DNA of 64,000 nucleotides from Ottowia beijingensis (GCF_013423955.1 NZ_JACCKX010000001.1:1-64000), one strand, 5' to 3'. Numbered from the stretch's first letter, positions 45,343-57,302 are shown. A program made the numbers and translations. The notes: generated by a model from the letters alone, not told the origin.

Positions 45343-46836
45343 TCACAGCAGCTTGCGGATCCACCCCATCATCCGATCGAAGCGCGCGCCGTAGGGCGGG
45401 TACAGCAGCTGCCCCATGGCCCAGCGCGACTGCACGAACACCGCCTTCTGGTGCGTGAAGCGCAGAAAACCCGTTTCGCCATGGTACGCACCCAGGCCGC
45501 TGTCGCCCACGCCGCCGAAGGGCAGGCCGTCGTGCGTGATGTGCATCAGCGTGTCGTTCACCGTCACGCCGCCGCTCACGGTGCGCTGCAGCACCTGGTC
45601 GCGCGCCGCGGTGTCGGTGCCGAACCAGTACAGCGCCAGCGGGCGCGGCTGGGCGTTGATGTGGGCGACGGCCTGGTCCGGCGTGTCGCAGGGCAGCACC
45701 GGCAGGATGGGTCCGAAGATTTCTTCCTGCAGCAGGCGCATCGACGGCTGCGCGCCGAACACCAGCACCGGGCGCAGCTGGCGCGCCCTGCCCTCGCCCG
45801 CCGGCGGCCCCACGTCCTCGACCTGCGCGCCGCCTGCGCGGGCCTCGTCCAGCAAGGCTTGCAGGCGCGCCTGGTGGCGCTCGGTGACGATGGCGGCGTA
45901 GTCGGGGTTGCCTTCCAGGCGCGGAAACAGCCGTGCCACGGCGGCGCGGTAGGCGGCGCTGAACTCGGCCTCGCGCCCGCGCGGCAGCAGCAGGTAGTCG
46001 GGCGCGATGCAGGTCTGGCCGCCGTTGAGCAGCTTGCCGTGGGCGATCTTCAGCGCTGCGCCTTCAAAATCAGTACACGACGCATCGACGATGCAGGGCG
46101 ACTTGCCGCCCAGTTCCAGCGTGGTCGGCGTCAGGTTGCGCGCCGCGGCCTCGGCCACCTTGCGGCCGACGGCGGTGGAGCCGGTGAAGAACAGGTGGTC
46201 GAACGGCAGCGCTGCGAACTCGGCCGCCACGTCCGCCCCGCCCTGCACCACGGTGAATTCGTCGGGCGCGAAGTGCCTGGCCACCAGCTCGGCCAGCAGC
46301 GCCGACGTGCGCGGCGTGATCTCGCTGGGTTTCAGCATCACCCGGTTGCCCGCCGCCAGCGCCGTGGCCGCGGGGCCCAGGGTGAGCTGCAGCGGGTAGT
46401 TCCACGGCCCGATGACGCCCACCACGCCCAGCGGCTGGCGCTGGATGTGGCCGCGCCCCGGCATCAGATAAAGCGGCGTGCGCACGCGCTGCGGCCGCGA
46501 CCAGCGCGCCAGGTGGCGCCGCAAATCGCCCAGCATGGCGCGCAGCACGAACAGGTCAGCGATCTCGGTCAGGCGCCCGCCGCGGATCCCGAAGTCGGCC
46601 TGCACGGCATTCGTCAGCGCGGTGGTGTGCTCATCCAGCAGGCGTGCCACGCGGGCAAGCCGGTCGTGGCGCTCGGCCACCGATGGCGGCGTGGCGTGGC
46701 GCGAGCGCTGGTGCTGCGCGTCGAACAGGGTTTGAGGATTCAATGTGTCTGGCTCCGGTGGGCAAGGCGTGCCGCTGGCGCCAGTGTGCCAAAAGCTGCG
46801 GGCGGCACCGTTCAGCCGGGCCGCCCGCAGCGTCAT
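45343..46836 (-). CDS. Coniferyl-aldehyde-type dehydrogenase
   Basis: NAD(P)-dependent aldehyde dehydrogenase, up to 497 residues. The true start is probably downstream of 46836, perhaps the TTG before NPQTLFDAQHQRSRHATPPS, as the first 30 residues are unusual. Key residues: cofactor region VIGPWNYPLQLTLGPAATAL, FFTGSTAVGRKVAEAAARNL, Glu in [17 protein letters not shown] and catalytic Cys in LLNGGQTCIAPDYLLLPRGR. The C-terminal membrane-like tail RFDRMMGWIRKLL and general pattern fit the CalB/fatty-aldehyde dehydrogenase group. Substrate not certain. Confidence 0.85.
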   Translation of the reverse strand: MTLRAARLNGAARSFWHTGASGTPCPPEPDTLNPQTLFDAQHQRSRHATPPSVAERHDRLARVARLLDEHTTALTNAVQADFGIRGGRLTEIADLFVLRAMLGDLRRHLARWSRPQRVRTPLYLMPGRGHIQRQPLGVVGVIGPWNYPLQLTLGPAATALAAGNRVMLKPSEITPRTSALLAELVARHFAPDEFTVVQGGADVAAEFAALPFDHLFFTGSTAVGRKVAEAAARNLTPTTLELGGKSPCIVDASCTDFEGAALKIAHGKLLNGGQTCIAPDYLLLPRGREAEFSAAYRAAVARLFPRLEGNPDYAAIVTERHQARLQALLDEARAGGAQVEDVGPPAGEGRARQLRPVLVFGAQPSMRLLQEEIFGPILPVLPCDTPDQAVAHINAQPRPLALYWFGTDTAARDQVLQRTVSGGVTVNDTLMHITHDGLPFGGVGDSGLGAYHGETGFLRFTHQKAVFVQSRWAMGQLLYPPYGARFDRMMGWIRKLL

Positions 46837-46946
46837 GGAATCAGAAATACAGGGAGTATGGGTCTTCAGCGCTTACGTATCAAGCGCTGTCAGACATCAC
46901 ATCAGGGAGTATAAATCCGTCGTCCCTGCTCGTTCCGTGTCAGCCG

Positions 46947-47023
46947 GTAGGCTGGGTAGAGCGCAGCGAAACCCAGCAGAGGTTGCGCTGGCCGCTGGGT
47001 TACGCTGCGCTAACCCAGCCTAC
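46947..47023. repeat. Dispersed palindromic repeat
   Basis: GTAGGCTGGGTAGAGCGCAG and its inverted partner CTGCGCTAACCCAGCCTAC (47005-47023) form a long imperfect hairpin; GAAACCCAGC and GCTGGGTTAC make an inner stem. I recognise this as a common short interspersed repeat of many proteobacterial genomes. Function unknown. Confidence 0.7.
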
Positions 47024-47076
47024 TGACTGCAAGGCGTTTGCCGTGTCATCCCTTTTTACTTCAGAACGTCAACCGT

Positions 47077-47152
47077 CGTCATCCCGGCGAAAGCCGGGAT
47101 CCATGCTCTCCGCACGTGCGTTGTCTGGATTCCGGCTTTCGCCAGAATGACG
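47077..47152. repeat. GTCATCCCGGCGAAAGCCGGG-type dispersed repeat
   Basis: CGTCATCCCGGCGAAAGCCG (47077-47096) and, inverted, CGGCTTTCGCCAGAATGACG (47133-47152). This is a frequent intergenic repeat with nested palindromes. It lies just downstream of clpB and can fold into a large hairpin. Confidence 0.75.
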
Positions 47153-47183
47153 AAATCGAGGTCGTTTCGATCTGAAAGTGGAG

Positions 47184-49791
<2,608 letters not shown>

Positions 49792-49819
49792 GAAGAAAAA
49801 ACCTCCGAATTGCTCCCCC

Positions 49820-49847
49820 AGATGGGGTGTGTCCACAGGGAATCAAG
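49820..49847 (-). promoter_or_regulatory. RpoH (sigma-32) promoter of clpB
   Basis: On the minus strand CTTGATT (49841-49847), 13 bases, then CCCCATCT (49820-49827). This matches the sigma-32 consensus CTTGAAA-N11-14-CCCCATNT in all but one or two positions, 29 bases before the clpB start, which has GGAGG 10 bases upstream. Confidence 0.88.
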
Positions 49848-49927
49848 GGCTTTTCAGTGCCCGCCGCCAACGCCGACTGCGCGCCTGGAGCCTGCATCAT
49901 AAAGACCTTCAGGCGGCATGCAGCGGG

Positions 49928-49952
49928 CGCGATAAGCTATCAATTCAGAAGC
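49928..49952. repeat. Intergenic hairpin-family fragment
   Basis: GCGCGATAAGCTATCAATTC is another degraded copy of the GATAGC/TGCGC intergenic repeat, located between clpB's upstream region and the 3' end of the nuclease gene. A similar GCGCGAGCAGCTATC is at 41134-41149. Confidence 0.5.
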
Positions 49953-49957
49953 ATAAA

Positions 49958-50506
49958 CTAATCACCCGATGCGGGTTTGGCCGCGCCGCACGGCCCATGC
50001 CGGTTGCGAAAGTCGGCCGGTAACTCCGGCCAGCGCTCGGCGAACAGCCCGCGCCCGGCCCAGCGCGCCTGCGCCTCGGCGCGCCAGTATTTGCCCAGGC
50101 GCGTGCCATAGCCATCGGTCCAGGCCCAGCCCTCTTCAACCATGCGCTCGCCCAGGTCCACATCGCCCTGCAAGCGCACCACGGTGGCGATGGCGCGGCC
50201 GTAGCGGTCGTACGCCCACACGGTGACGCGCACGCGCTGGTTCAGGGCCAGCGCCTGCAGCGCCTGGCGCGACTCGGTGCCATGGGTCTGGCAGATCTCG
50301 GGCGCATCGACACCATCGATGCGCAGCCGCTGGCGCTTGCCGCCGACCAGTGGCTGCACCCAGACCGAATCACCGTCGACCACGTAGGTCACGCGCGCGT
50401 TCCACGGCACGCCGGTGGCCGGGCGCTGGCCGTCCTGCGCCTGCACCGCCGGCTGGGCCAGCAGGCCTGCTAGCATCGCCGCCGCCAGCCGAGCAGCGTA
50501 CGGCAC
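49958..50506 (-). CDS. Secreted thermonuclease-like (SNase) protein
   Basis: 182 residues from a GTG (MPYAARLAAAMLAGLLAQPA); an ATG at 50476 is the alternative. A signal peptide ends near AVQA-QD. The SNase domain: ARVTYVVDGDSVWVQPLVGG with catalytic Asp residues, RLRIDGVDAPEICQTHGTES (Arg, Asp) and DRYGRAIATVVRLQGDVDLG. The ending has two cysteines. Members cut DNA or RNA with calcium in the periplasm or outside. The start is 12 bases from the moaE stop, so it may be cotranscribed. Confidence 0.85.
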   Translation of the reverse strand: MPYAARLAAAMLAGLLAQPAVQAQDGQRPATGVPWNARVTYVVDGDSVWVQPLVGGKRQRLRIDGVDAPEICQTHGTESRQALQALALNQRVRVTVWAYDRYGRAIATVVRLQGDVDLGERMVEEGWAWTDGYGTRLGKYWRAEAQARWAGRGLFAERWPELPADFRNRHGPCGAAKPASGD

Positions 50507-50517
50507 GCGCCAGCGCC

Positions 50518-51024
50518 TCACGCGTTGGCCGCCTGGATGCCCCAGCGCGCCAGCGCCGCGTCGTCGCTCACGCGGGCGTCCACCCAGCGCGCGCCGTCGG
50601 GCGTCTGCTCCTTCTTCCAGAACGGCGCCTGGGTCTTCAGGTAGTCCATCAGAAACTCGCAGGCCTGGAAGCTTTCGCCCCGGTGCGCGCTGGTCACCGC
50701 CACCAGCACGATCTGGTCCTGCGGCCGCAGCAGGCCGATGCGGTGGATCACGCGCACGCCGAACAGGCTGAAGCGGCGGTGCGCCTCGTCGATCATGGCC
50801 TCGATGGCCTTCTCGGTCATGCCGGGGTAGTGCTCCAGCTCCATCGAGGCCACGCTGGCCACGTCGGGCGCGCCGGTGGCGGCCAGCTCGGCGGGGTGGC
50901 GGTCGCGCACCGTGCCCACGAAGGCGCAGACGGCGCCCACGCGCGCATCGCCGGCGCGCAAGGCGGCCACCTCGGCGCTCAAGTCGAAGTCCTGTGGCTG
51001 AATCGAAACACGTGGCTGGCTCAT
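50518..51024 (-). CDS. moaE: Molybdopterin synthase catalytic subunit
   Basis: 168 residues from MSQPRVSIQPQDFDLSAEVA. Conserved regions: AVCAFVGTVRDRHPAELAAT, LEHYPGMTEKAIEAMIDEAH, FGVRVIHRIGLLRPQDQIVL, SAHRGESFQACEFLMDYLKT and the active-site lysines in FWKKEQTPDGARWVDA. It converts precursor Z to molybdopterin with the thiocarboxylated MoaD. In most Comamonadaceae moaE adjoins moaD; here moaD-moeA-mobB lie 2.7 kb away. Confidence 0.95.
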   Translation of the reverse strand: MSQPRVSIQPQDFDLSAEVAALRAGDARVGAVCAFVGTVRDRHPAELAATGAPDVASVASMELEHYPGMTEKAIEAMIDEAHRRFSLFGVRVIHRIGLLRPQDQIVLVAVTSAHRGESFQACEFLMDYLKTQAPFWKKEQTPDGARWVDARVSDDAALARWGIQAANA

Positions 51025-51288
51025 GCCGGCATTTTGCCCCGTGCGCCCCTACACTGGCGCGATGCCCATGCACGCCCTGCCCCACTGCTTGCCGCCGCGC
51101 GCGGTGGGCACGGCTGCGTGCATTGCCTGCAAATCGAAGAAACCCCAGCGCATCTGACCGGCGCTGCGGTGCCGTCGTCGGATGAGCGACGGCAAGACCC
51201 GGCGGCAGCATCTTCGGCACCCACTCCCCGCGCACATCCGACCACGGCCCAACCCAACGGTCTTGGCCTGTTCTGAAAGGATGTTCGC

Positions 51289-52197
51289 GTGAACTCAAGC
51301 TCCAGCACTGTTCCCTCGCCCGATTTCTCGGGCCTGTGGATTCCCCTCGTCACCCCGTTTCGCGACGGGGCCGTGGACCACGCCGCACTGGCGCGGCTGA
51401 CGGCGCACCTGGCCCGCACTGGCATCCGCGGCGTCGTCGTCTGCGGCTCCACTGGCGAGGCGGCGGCGCTCTCGAAGGAAGAGCAACTGGCCTGCCTGCG
51501 CACGGTGGCGGCGCATGCCGGCGGGCTGCCGCTCATCATGGGATTGAGCGGCTACCACCTGCCCGACACGCGCGCCTGCGTGCAGCGCCTGGCCGCGCAC
51601 GATGTGCCGCCGCTCGGTGGCCTGCTGGTGCCGGCACCACATTACGTGCGACCTGGACAGAACGGCCTGCGCGCCTGGTTCACCGAACTTGCCGACACCA
51701 GCGCGGTGCCGCTCGTCGTCTACGACATCCCCTACCGCACTGGCGCTACCCTGGCGCGCGAGACGCTGCTGGCGCTGGCCGCCCACCCCAACATCCGCGC
51801 CGTCAAGGACTGCGGCGGCGACCCCGGCAAGACACTGGCTCTGATCCGCGACGGCCGCCTGCAGGTGCTGGCCGGCGAGGATGCGCAACTGTTCGCCACC
51901 GTGGCGCAAGGCGGCGCGGGCGCCATCGCCGCGTCGGCGCATGTGCACACGCGGCGCTTCGTGGCGGTGCTTGACGCGATCGCCGTGGGCGACCTGGCGC
52001 GGGCGCGCCACGCCTGGCATCCGCTAGTGCCGCTGATCAAGGCGCTGTTCGCCGAGGCCAACCCCGGCCCACTGAAGGCGCTGCTGGCGGCCCAGGGCTG
52101 GTGCGCCAACGAACTGCGCGCGCCCCTGACGGCGGCATCCGGATCGCACGCGCGGCACTTGCGCGGCCTCAGCGGTGCCTTGGCCGCAGCAGACTGA
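51289..52197 (+). CDS. DapA-family aldolase/synthase
   Basis: 302 residues from a GTG (MNSSSSTVPSPDFSGLWIPL). A class I pyruvate aldolase barrel: PLVTPFRDGAVDHAALARLT, GVVVCGSTGEAAALSKEEQL, catalytic Tyr in VPLVVYDIPYRTGATLARET and Schiff-base Lys in NIRAVKDCGGDPGKTLALIR. It could be 4-hydroxy-tetrahydrodipicolinate synthase, but the motif CGSTGEAA and chromosomal context do not prove this; related sugar-acid or aromatic aldolases are possible. Runs with the following short-chain dehydrogenase, 51 bases apart. Confidence 0.82.
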   Translation: MNSSSSTVPSPDFSGLWIPLVTPFRDGAVDHAALARLTAHLARTGIRGVVVCGSTGEAAALSKEEQLACLRTVAAHAGGLPLIMGLSGYHLPDTRACVQRLAAHDVPPLGGLLVPAPHYVRPGQNGLRAWFTELADTSAVPLVVYDIPYRTGATLARETLLALAAHPNIRAVKDCGGDPGKTLALIRDGRLQVLAGEDAQLFATVAQGGAGAIAASAHVHTRRFVAVLDAIAVGDLARARHAWHPLVPLIKALFAEANPGPLKALLAAQGWCANELRAPLTAASGSHARHLRGLSGALAAAD

Positions 52198-52248
52198 TCT
52201 TGTCCGCTCCATACTGTGGGCGAATCCAATAAACCAAAGAGGCGACCC

Positions 52249-53037
52249 ATGGATCTGCAACTCAAGGACAAGGTGGTGCTGATCACCGGCGCCAGCAAGG
52301 GCATCGGCCTGGCCTGCGCGCGGGCCTTCGTGGCCGAGGGTGCGCGCGTGGCGCTGGCGGCGCGTGGTGCCGATGTGTTGCAGGCGGCCGCGGCCGAGCT
52401 GCGCGCGACGGGCGCCGAGGTGCTGGCGGTGCCGGCCGATCTCGGCGACGCCACGCAGGCTGAACAACTGGCGCACGCGGTGACGGAGCAGTTCGGCCCC
52501 ATCGACGTGCTGGTCAACTCGGCCGGCGCCGCGCGCCGCACGCTCCCGCAGGAACTGACCGTGGCCGACTGGCACGCCGCGATGGACGCCAAGTTCTTCA
52601 CCTACCTGCACGCCATGCAGGCCGTGCTGCCGGCCATGCGGGCGCGCGGCAGCGGCGTGGTCGTCAACGTGATCGGCGCCGGGGGCAAGGTGGCCTCGCC
52701 CACGCACCTGGCCGGCGGCGCGGCCAACGCGGCGCTGATGCTGGCCACCGCCGGCCTGGCGCACGCGCACGCCGCGGCCGGGCTGCGCATCAACGCCGTC
52801 AACCCCGGCCCGGTGCTGACCGCGCGGCTGCAGCAAGGGCTGGAGGCCGAGGCCAGGCTGGCCGGCATCACGCCCGAGCAGGCGCGCGAACGCGCCACGC
52901 AGCGCGCCGCCATGGGCCGCATCGCCACGCCCGAGGAGATTGCCGACGTGGTGGTGTTCCTGGCCTCGGCGCGCGCGAGCTACGTCAACGGCGCCATCGT
53001 GGCCATGGATGGGGCGACGACACCGATCGTCGTCTGA
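52249..53037 (+). CDS. SDR-family protein with altered catalytic residues
   Basis: 262 residues from MDLQLKDKVVLITGASKGIG, with a normal NAD(P) site (TGASKGIG) and the NSAG motif. The serine-tyrosine-lysine set is missing: the usual Ser strand reads VVNVIGAGGKVAS, and Y-x-x-x-K is replaced by HLAGG in ASPTHLAGGAANAALMLATA. The rest of the fold, including INAVNPGPVLTARL and the C-terminal AIVAMDGATTPIV, is intact. It may be a catalytically altered or non-redox SDR. I chose 52249, preceded by AGAGGCGACCC. Confidence 0.85.
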   Translation: MDLQLKDKVVLITGASKGIGLACARAFVAEGARVALAARGADVLQAAAAELRATGAEVLAVPADLGDATQAEQLAHAVTEQFGPIDVLVNSAGAARRTLPQELTVADWHAAMDAKFFTYLHAMQAVLPAMRARGSGVVVNVIGAGGKVASPTHLAGGAANAALMLATAGLAHAHAAAGLRINAVNPGPVLTARLQQGLEAEARLAGITPEQARERATQRAAMGRIATPEEIADVVVFLASARASYVNGAIVAMDGATTPIVV

Positions 53038-53046
53038 ACCGGGAAC

Positions 53047-53672
53047 TCAGGCGCGCGGCCTGAGCAGCAGGATCGACAGGCCCGAGGCGACGAACGCCAG
53101 CCCGGCGCCGATGTTGAGCGCGCTGCCGACGCGCGGGCGCCGCGCCATCCAGCGCGACAGGCGCGCGGCGAAGGCGCCGAGCATGGTGAAGATCAGTGCC
53201 GTGAGCACCGCGAAGATCGCACCATAGACAAGCATCTGCACCGCCACCGGCCCCGTGCCGTGCTGACGAACTGCGGGATGAAGGCCAGCACGAACAGCCC
53301 CGGCTTGGGGTTGAGCACGTTGGACAGCACGCCGGTGATGAACACCCGGTGCAGCGGCCGGCGCAGCGCCGGGCTGAAGGTGATCAGGTCGCGCGAACGC
53401 AGTGCCTTGATGCCGAGCCACAGCAGGTAGGCCGCGCCCACGCCCTTGACCACCCAGAACGCCCACGGCGACGCCTGCAGCACCAGCGACAGGCCCAGCG
53501 TGGCGGCCAGCGTGTGCACCATGATGCCGATGCCCGCGCCGACCGACGACAGCGCCGCCGCCAGCGGCCCTGGCTCAGGCCACGGCCGATGGCGAGGATG
53601 TTGTCGGGGCCGGGCGCGACCACCACCACCAGCACGGCGGCGACGTAGGCCAACAGAACGTCGGGGAAACAT
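53047..53672 (-). CDS. LysE/RhtB-family exporter, frame broken
   Basis: About 208 residues with indels near 53665, 53570 and 53262. Readable parts: PDVLLAYVAAVLVVVVAPGP and DNILAIGRGLSQGR (the family GPDxL..I/GRG motif), AAALSSVGAGIGIMVHTLAA, LVLQASPWAFWVVKGVGAAY and GVLSNVLNPKPGLFVLAFIP. Five to six membrane helices, exporting amino acids such as homoserine, threonine or lysine. Converges on the SDR gene with 9 bases between stops. Confidence 0.85.
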
Positions 53673-53694
53673 GCCGCGCCCGGGCGCCGTCGCG

Positions 53695-53949
53695 TCAACC
53701 GCCGGTGACCGGCGGGAAGAACGCCACCTCGGCACCGTCGTGCAGCGCGGCGGATTCGTCGGCCATTGCCTGGTCGAGCGCCAGCCGCACCAGCTTGTCG
53801 CGCGCCAGTGCCTCGCCATGTGCGCCGCCGCGGGCGATCAGTTCATCGCGCAGCGCGGCCAGCGTGGGCGCGTCGGTGGCCACGCGCTCGCTGCCCACGT
53901 TCAGCGCCTCGCGGATCGAGGCGAAATAGCGCACCGTCACCTGCTTCAT
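53695..53949 (-). CDS. moaD: Molybdopterin synthase sulfur carrier subunit
   Basis: 84 residues from MKQVTVRYFASIREALNVGS. A ubiquitin-like fold ending in the required FFPPVTGG, whose terminal glycine is thiocarboxylated and donates sulfur to MoaE. Start overlaps the moeA stop by 4 bp, showing coupling in mobB-moeA-moaD. Confidence 0.95.
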   Translation of the reverse strand: MKQVTVRYFASIREALNVGSERVATDAPTLAALRDELIARGGAHGEALARDKLVRLALDQAMADESAALHDGAEVAFFPPVTGG

Positions 53950-55183
53950 GCCAGCAGCTCCGCCAGCGGGATGAAGCGCACCATGTCGCCGCGCGCGATG
54001 GTGCTGCCGGCCGGGTGGTCGATCAGGCCGTCGGCCCAGTGCGCCGAGGTCAGCACGCCCGAACTCTGGTTGGCGAACAGGTCCAGCCCGCCTTGCGCGT
54101 TGCGGCGCGCGCGCAGGAATTCGCGCCGTTTGTCGGGGCGCGGCAGGTCGAAGTCGGCGCGCAGGCTCATCGCCGGCACGTCGATCTTCGTCGCGCCCTG
54201 CAGCTTCAGCAGGAAGGGCCGCACCAGCAGCAGGAAGGTGACGAAGCTCGACACCGGGTTGCCGGGCAGGCCCATGAAGTGGGCCTGCCCGCTGCCCGCG
54301 CGCCGCACATGGCCGTAAGCGAAGGGTTTGCCGGGCTTCATGCCGATCTGCCACAGGTCCAGAGTGCCAAGCTGTTCGACGGCGGGCTTGATGTGGTCTT
54401 CCTCGCCCACGCTTACGCCGCCGCTGGTCAGGATCAGGTCGTGCCCTTCGGCGGCTGACTGCAGCGCGGCCAGCGTGGCGGCACGGTTGTCGGGCACGAT
54501 GCCGAGGTCGCTGACCTCGCAGCCCAGGCGCAGCAGCAGCGCGCTCAGAAAGAAGCGGTTGCTGTTGTAGATGGCGCCGGGCTTCATGGCCTCGGGCGGC
54601 ACGTCGCCGGGCATCACCAGTTCGTCGCCGGTGGAGAACAGGGCCACGCGCGGACGCGTCGCCACCTGCAATGAAGCCAGGCCGATGCCGGCCGCCAGAC
54701 CAATGCTGGCGGGCGCCAGTCGCTCTCCTTTTGCAGTATCACGGCGCCGCGCGTGACATCTTCACCCGCCGCGCGCACCCACTGGCCAGGCGCGGGCACG
54801 GCATTGATGCGCACGCGGCCGCCGTCCAGCGCCTCGGTGTCTTCCTGCATTACCACCGCGTCCGCGCCAGCAGGCATGGGCGCACCCGTGAAGATGCGCG
54901 CCGCACTGCCCGGCGCCAGCGGCGCGCCAGCGTGGCCCGCGGCGATGCGTTGCGACACGGGCAGTTCGACGCCTGCGGTGACATCGGCCGCCCGCACCGC
55001 ATAGCCGTCCATCGACGAGTTGTCTTTGGGCGGCACCTGCAGGGCCGACACCACATCCTGCGCCAGCACGCGGCCATCGGCGTTGAAGGTGTTGACGGAT
55101 TCCGTGCCGCCCAGTGGCGCGGCGTGCGCCAGCAGGCGCTGCAGCGCTTCGTCGAGCGGCATCAGGGGCGCGGCGCGGAGCAT
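53946..55183 (-). CDS. moeA: Molybdopterin molybdenumtransferase, frame broken
   Basis: About 412 residues from MLRAAPLMPLDEALQRLLAH, broken near 54718. Features: domain 2 GRVLAQDVVSALQVPPKDNS then SMDGYAVRAADVTAG, IFTGAPMPAGADAVVMQEDT, the MoaB/Mog-like domain RVALFSTGDELVMPGDVPPE, LILTSGGVSVGEEDHIKPAV and GLPGNPVSSFVTFLLLVRPF. It inserts molybdate into adenylylated molybdopterin. The stop overlaps moaD; the start overlaps mobB. Confidence 0.94.
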
Positions 55184-55728
55184 CAGACATGGGACGGCAG
55201 GTGCCTTTCAGGGTCGTAGTCGAAACGGTGGCCATTGTCGAGCAGCCACTGCGCAATCGCCTCGGCGTCGTTCAGATCCAGCACGGGGCGCAAGGTCGCC
55301 TCCGGCAGCGCCTGGGGCGAATCGGTGGCGATGGCGACGATGAATTCGTCGTCGGGGTAGCGCGCCGGCTTGCTGGCAGCGGCGCGCCAGACCTCGACCT
55401 TCGGCAGGTCGCTTTCCTTGAAGCCCTCGACCAGCACCCAGTCGACGCCGTCGTACAGCTCGGCGATCAGGTGGTGCACCGACAGTTGCGCCTCCTGCTC
55501 GAACTCGCGCATCAGCGCCAGACGATTGCGCGAGGCGACGACCACCTCGAACGCGCCGGCCTCGCGGTGGCGGAAGGTGTCCTTGCCTTCGTGGTCGATG
55601 TCGAACCTGTGGTGCGCGTGCTTGACGACCGACACGCGCAGCCCGCGCAGCTTGAGCGCCGGGATCAGCCGCTCGACCAGATGCGTCTTGCCCGAACCGG
55701 AATACCCGGCAAAGCCGACCACCTTCAT
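55183..55728 (-). CDS. mobB: Molybdopterin-guanine dinucleotide biosynthesis adaptor MobB
   Basis: 181 residues from MKVVGFAGYSGSGKTHLVER, with a P-loop GYSGSGKT and the family motif VSVVKHAHHRFDIDHEGKDT, then DWVLVEGFKESDLPKVEVWR. It aids GMP attachment to molybdenum cofactor. First gene of the mobB-moeA-moaD operon, 71 bases after thrC. Confidence 0.94.
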   Translation of the reverse strand: MKVVGFAGYSGSGKTHLVERLIPALKLRGLRVSVVKHAHHRFDIDHEGKDTFRHREAGAFEVVVASRNRLALMREFEQEAQLSVHHLIAELYDGVDWVLVEGFKESDLPKVEVWRAAASKPARYPDDEFIVAIATDSPQALPEATLRPVLDLNDAEAIAQWLLDNGHRFDYDPERHLPSHV

Positions 55729-55798
55729 GGATTCATTCTCGCTTCACTATCAGAGCAGGAGCTGCCGGCGCTTGCTTAGCGGGCGCTGGTGGCCAATT

Positions 55799-57302
55799 TC
55801 ATTCACATTCTTGTGTGATCAGCGCCTTCACGCGGTCAGCGTCGGCGGGCAGCACCTGCACGCGGCGCGGCAGGTCTTCGATGCCGTCGAACTTGGCCGG
55901 GCGGTCCGGGTCGCGCCCCAGCGCCTCGCGGATGGTGGCGGCGAACTTGATGGGCAGCGCCGTTTCCAGCACGATCATCGGCACGCTGGGCTGCACGTGC
56001 TCGCGCGCCACCTTCACGCCGTCAGCGGTGTGGGTGTCGATCATCACACCGTGCTTCTGGAACACGTCTCGGATGGTCGCCAGGCGGTCGCCGTGCGTAC
56101 TCTTGCCGCTGACGAAGCCGAAGCGCTGGCGCGTCTGCTGGAAAGCCGGGTCGCCACTCAGGTCGAATTGGCCGTCCTTGGCGAGTGCATCGTGGAACAG
56201 CGCCTTCGTGCGCGCGCCATCGCGGCCGAGCAGATCGAACACGAAGCGCTCGAAGTTGCTGGCCTTGCTGATGTCCATCGACGGGCTGCTGGTCTCGTGC
56301 GTGTCGGCACTGCCGCGCACGCGGTAAACGCCGGTGCGGAAGAACTCGTCGAGCACGTCGTTCTCGTTGGTCGCGACGACCAGCTTGTTGATTGGCAGGC
56401 CCATCTGGCGTGCCACGTGGCCCGCGCAGACGTTGCCGAAGTTGCCGCTGGGCACGGTGAAATCGACCTTCTCGTCGTTCCGCCCGGCGCCGGGCCGCCC
56501 TGCCGGGCACGGCCCCTCGGGGCAGCGCAGACGCGCCAGCGCGAAGCATGGGGGCATGTGACGTGGCCTGAAAATAGCCCGCGAAGTAGTACACCACCTG
56601 CGCCAGCAGCCGTGCCCAGTTGATCGAGTTGACGGTGCCGATCTTGTACTGGCGCTTGAAGGCCAGATCGTTGCTCACGGCCTTGACGATGTCCTGGCAG
56701 TCGTCGAACACGCCTTCGACGGCGATGTTGTGGATGTTGGCGTCCTGCAGGCTGAACATCTGCGCCTGCTGGAACGCGCTCATGCGCCCGTGCGGGCTGA
56801 GCATGAACACGCGGATGCCCTGCTTGCCGCGCATGGCGTATTCGGCCGCGCTGCCGGTGTCGCCGCTGGTGGCGCCCAGGATATTGAGCTGCTCGCCACG
56901 GCGCGCCAGTTCGTACTCGAACAGGTTGCCCAGCAGTTGCATCGCCATGTCCTTGAAGGCCAGCGTGGGGCCGTTGGACAGGGCTTCGAGGTAGAAGCCG
57001 TTGCCGAGCTTCTTGAGCGGAACGATCTCCAGCGTGCCGAACACCTCGGGCGTGTAGGTCTTCTCGCAGATGCGTTGAAGGTCGGCGGCCGGAATGTCGT
57101 CGATGTAGAGCGACAGGATCTCGAACGCCAGCGTGGCGTAGCCGTGCTGGGCATACAGGTGGCGCCAGTGGTCGAGCGTGGTGCGGTCGATCTGTGGATA
57201 GTGCTCGGGCAGGTACAGGCCGCCATCGGGCGCCAAGCCCTCCAGCAGGATGTCGCAGAACTTGCGCGGCGTGCTGTCGCCACGGGTGGAGAGGTAGTTC
57301 AT
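55799..57302 (-). CDS. thrC: Threonine synthase, frame broken, with extra segment
   Basis: About 500 residues from MNYLSTRGDSTPRKFCDILL. PLP lysine lies in NGPTLAFKDMAMQLLGNLFE; the phosphate cup in LGATSGDTGSAAEYAMRGKQ. The C-terminal half reads DFTVPSGNFGNVCAGHVARQ to VLPADADRVKALITQECE. Between GYFQATS and NDEKVDF there is an extra stretch of about 80 bases (56479-56558) rich in short palindromes that adds roughly 27 residues (HAPMLRAGASALPRGAVPGR) and ends out of frame by one base. It converts phosphohomoserine to threonine. Runs with hom, 55 bases downstream of it. Confidence 0.93.

Noticed and set aside
51025..51288. Small gene between moaE and the DapA-type gene
   Set aside because: Short frames here lack ribosome binding sites and consistent composition; nothing supportable was seen.
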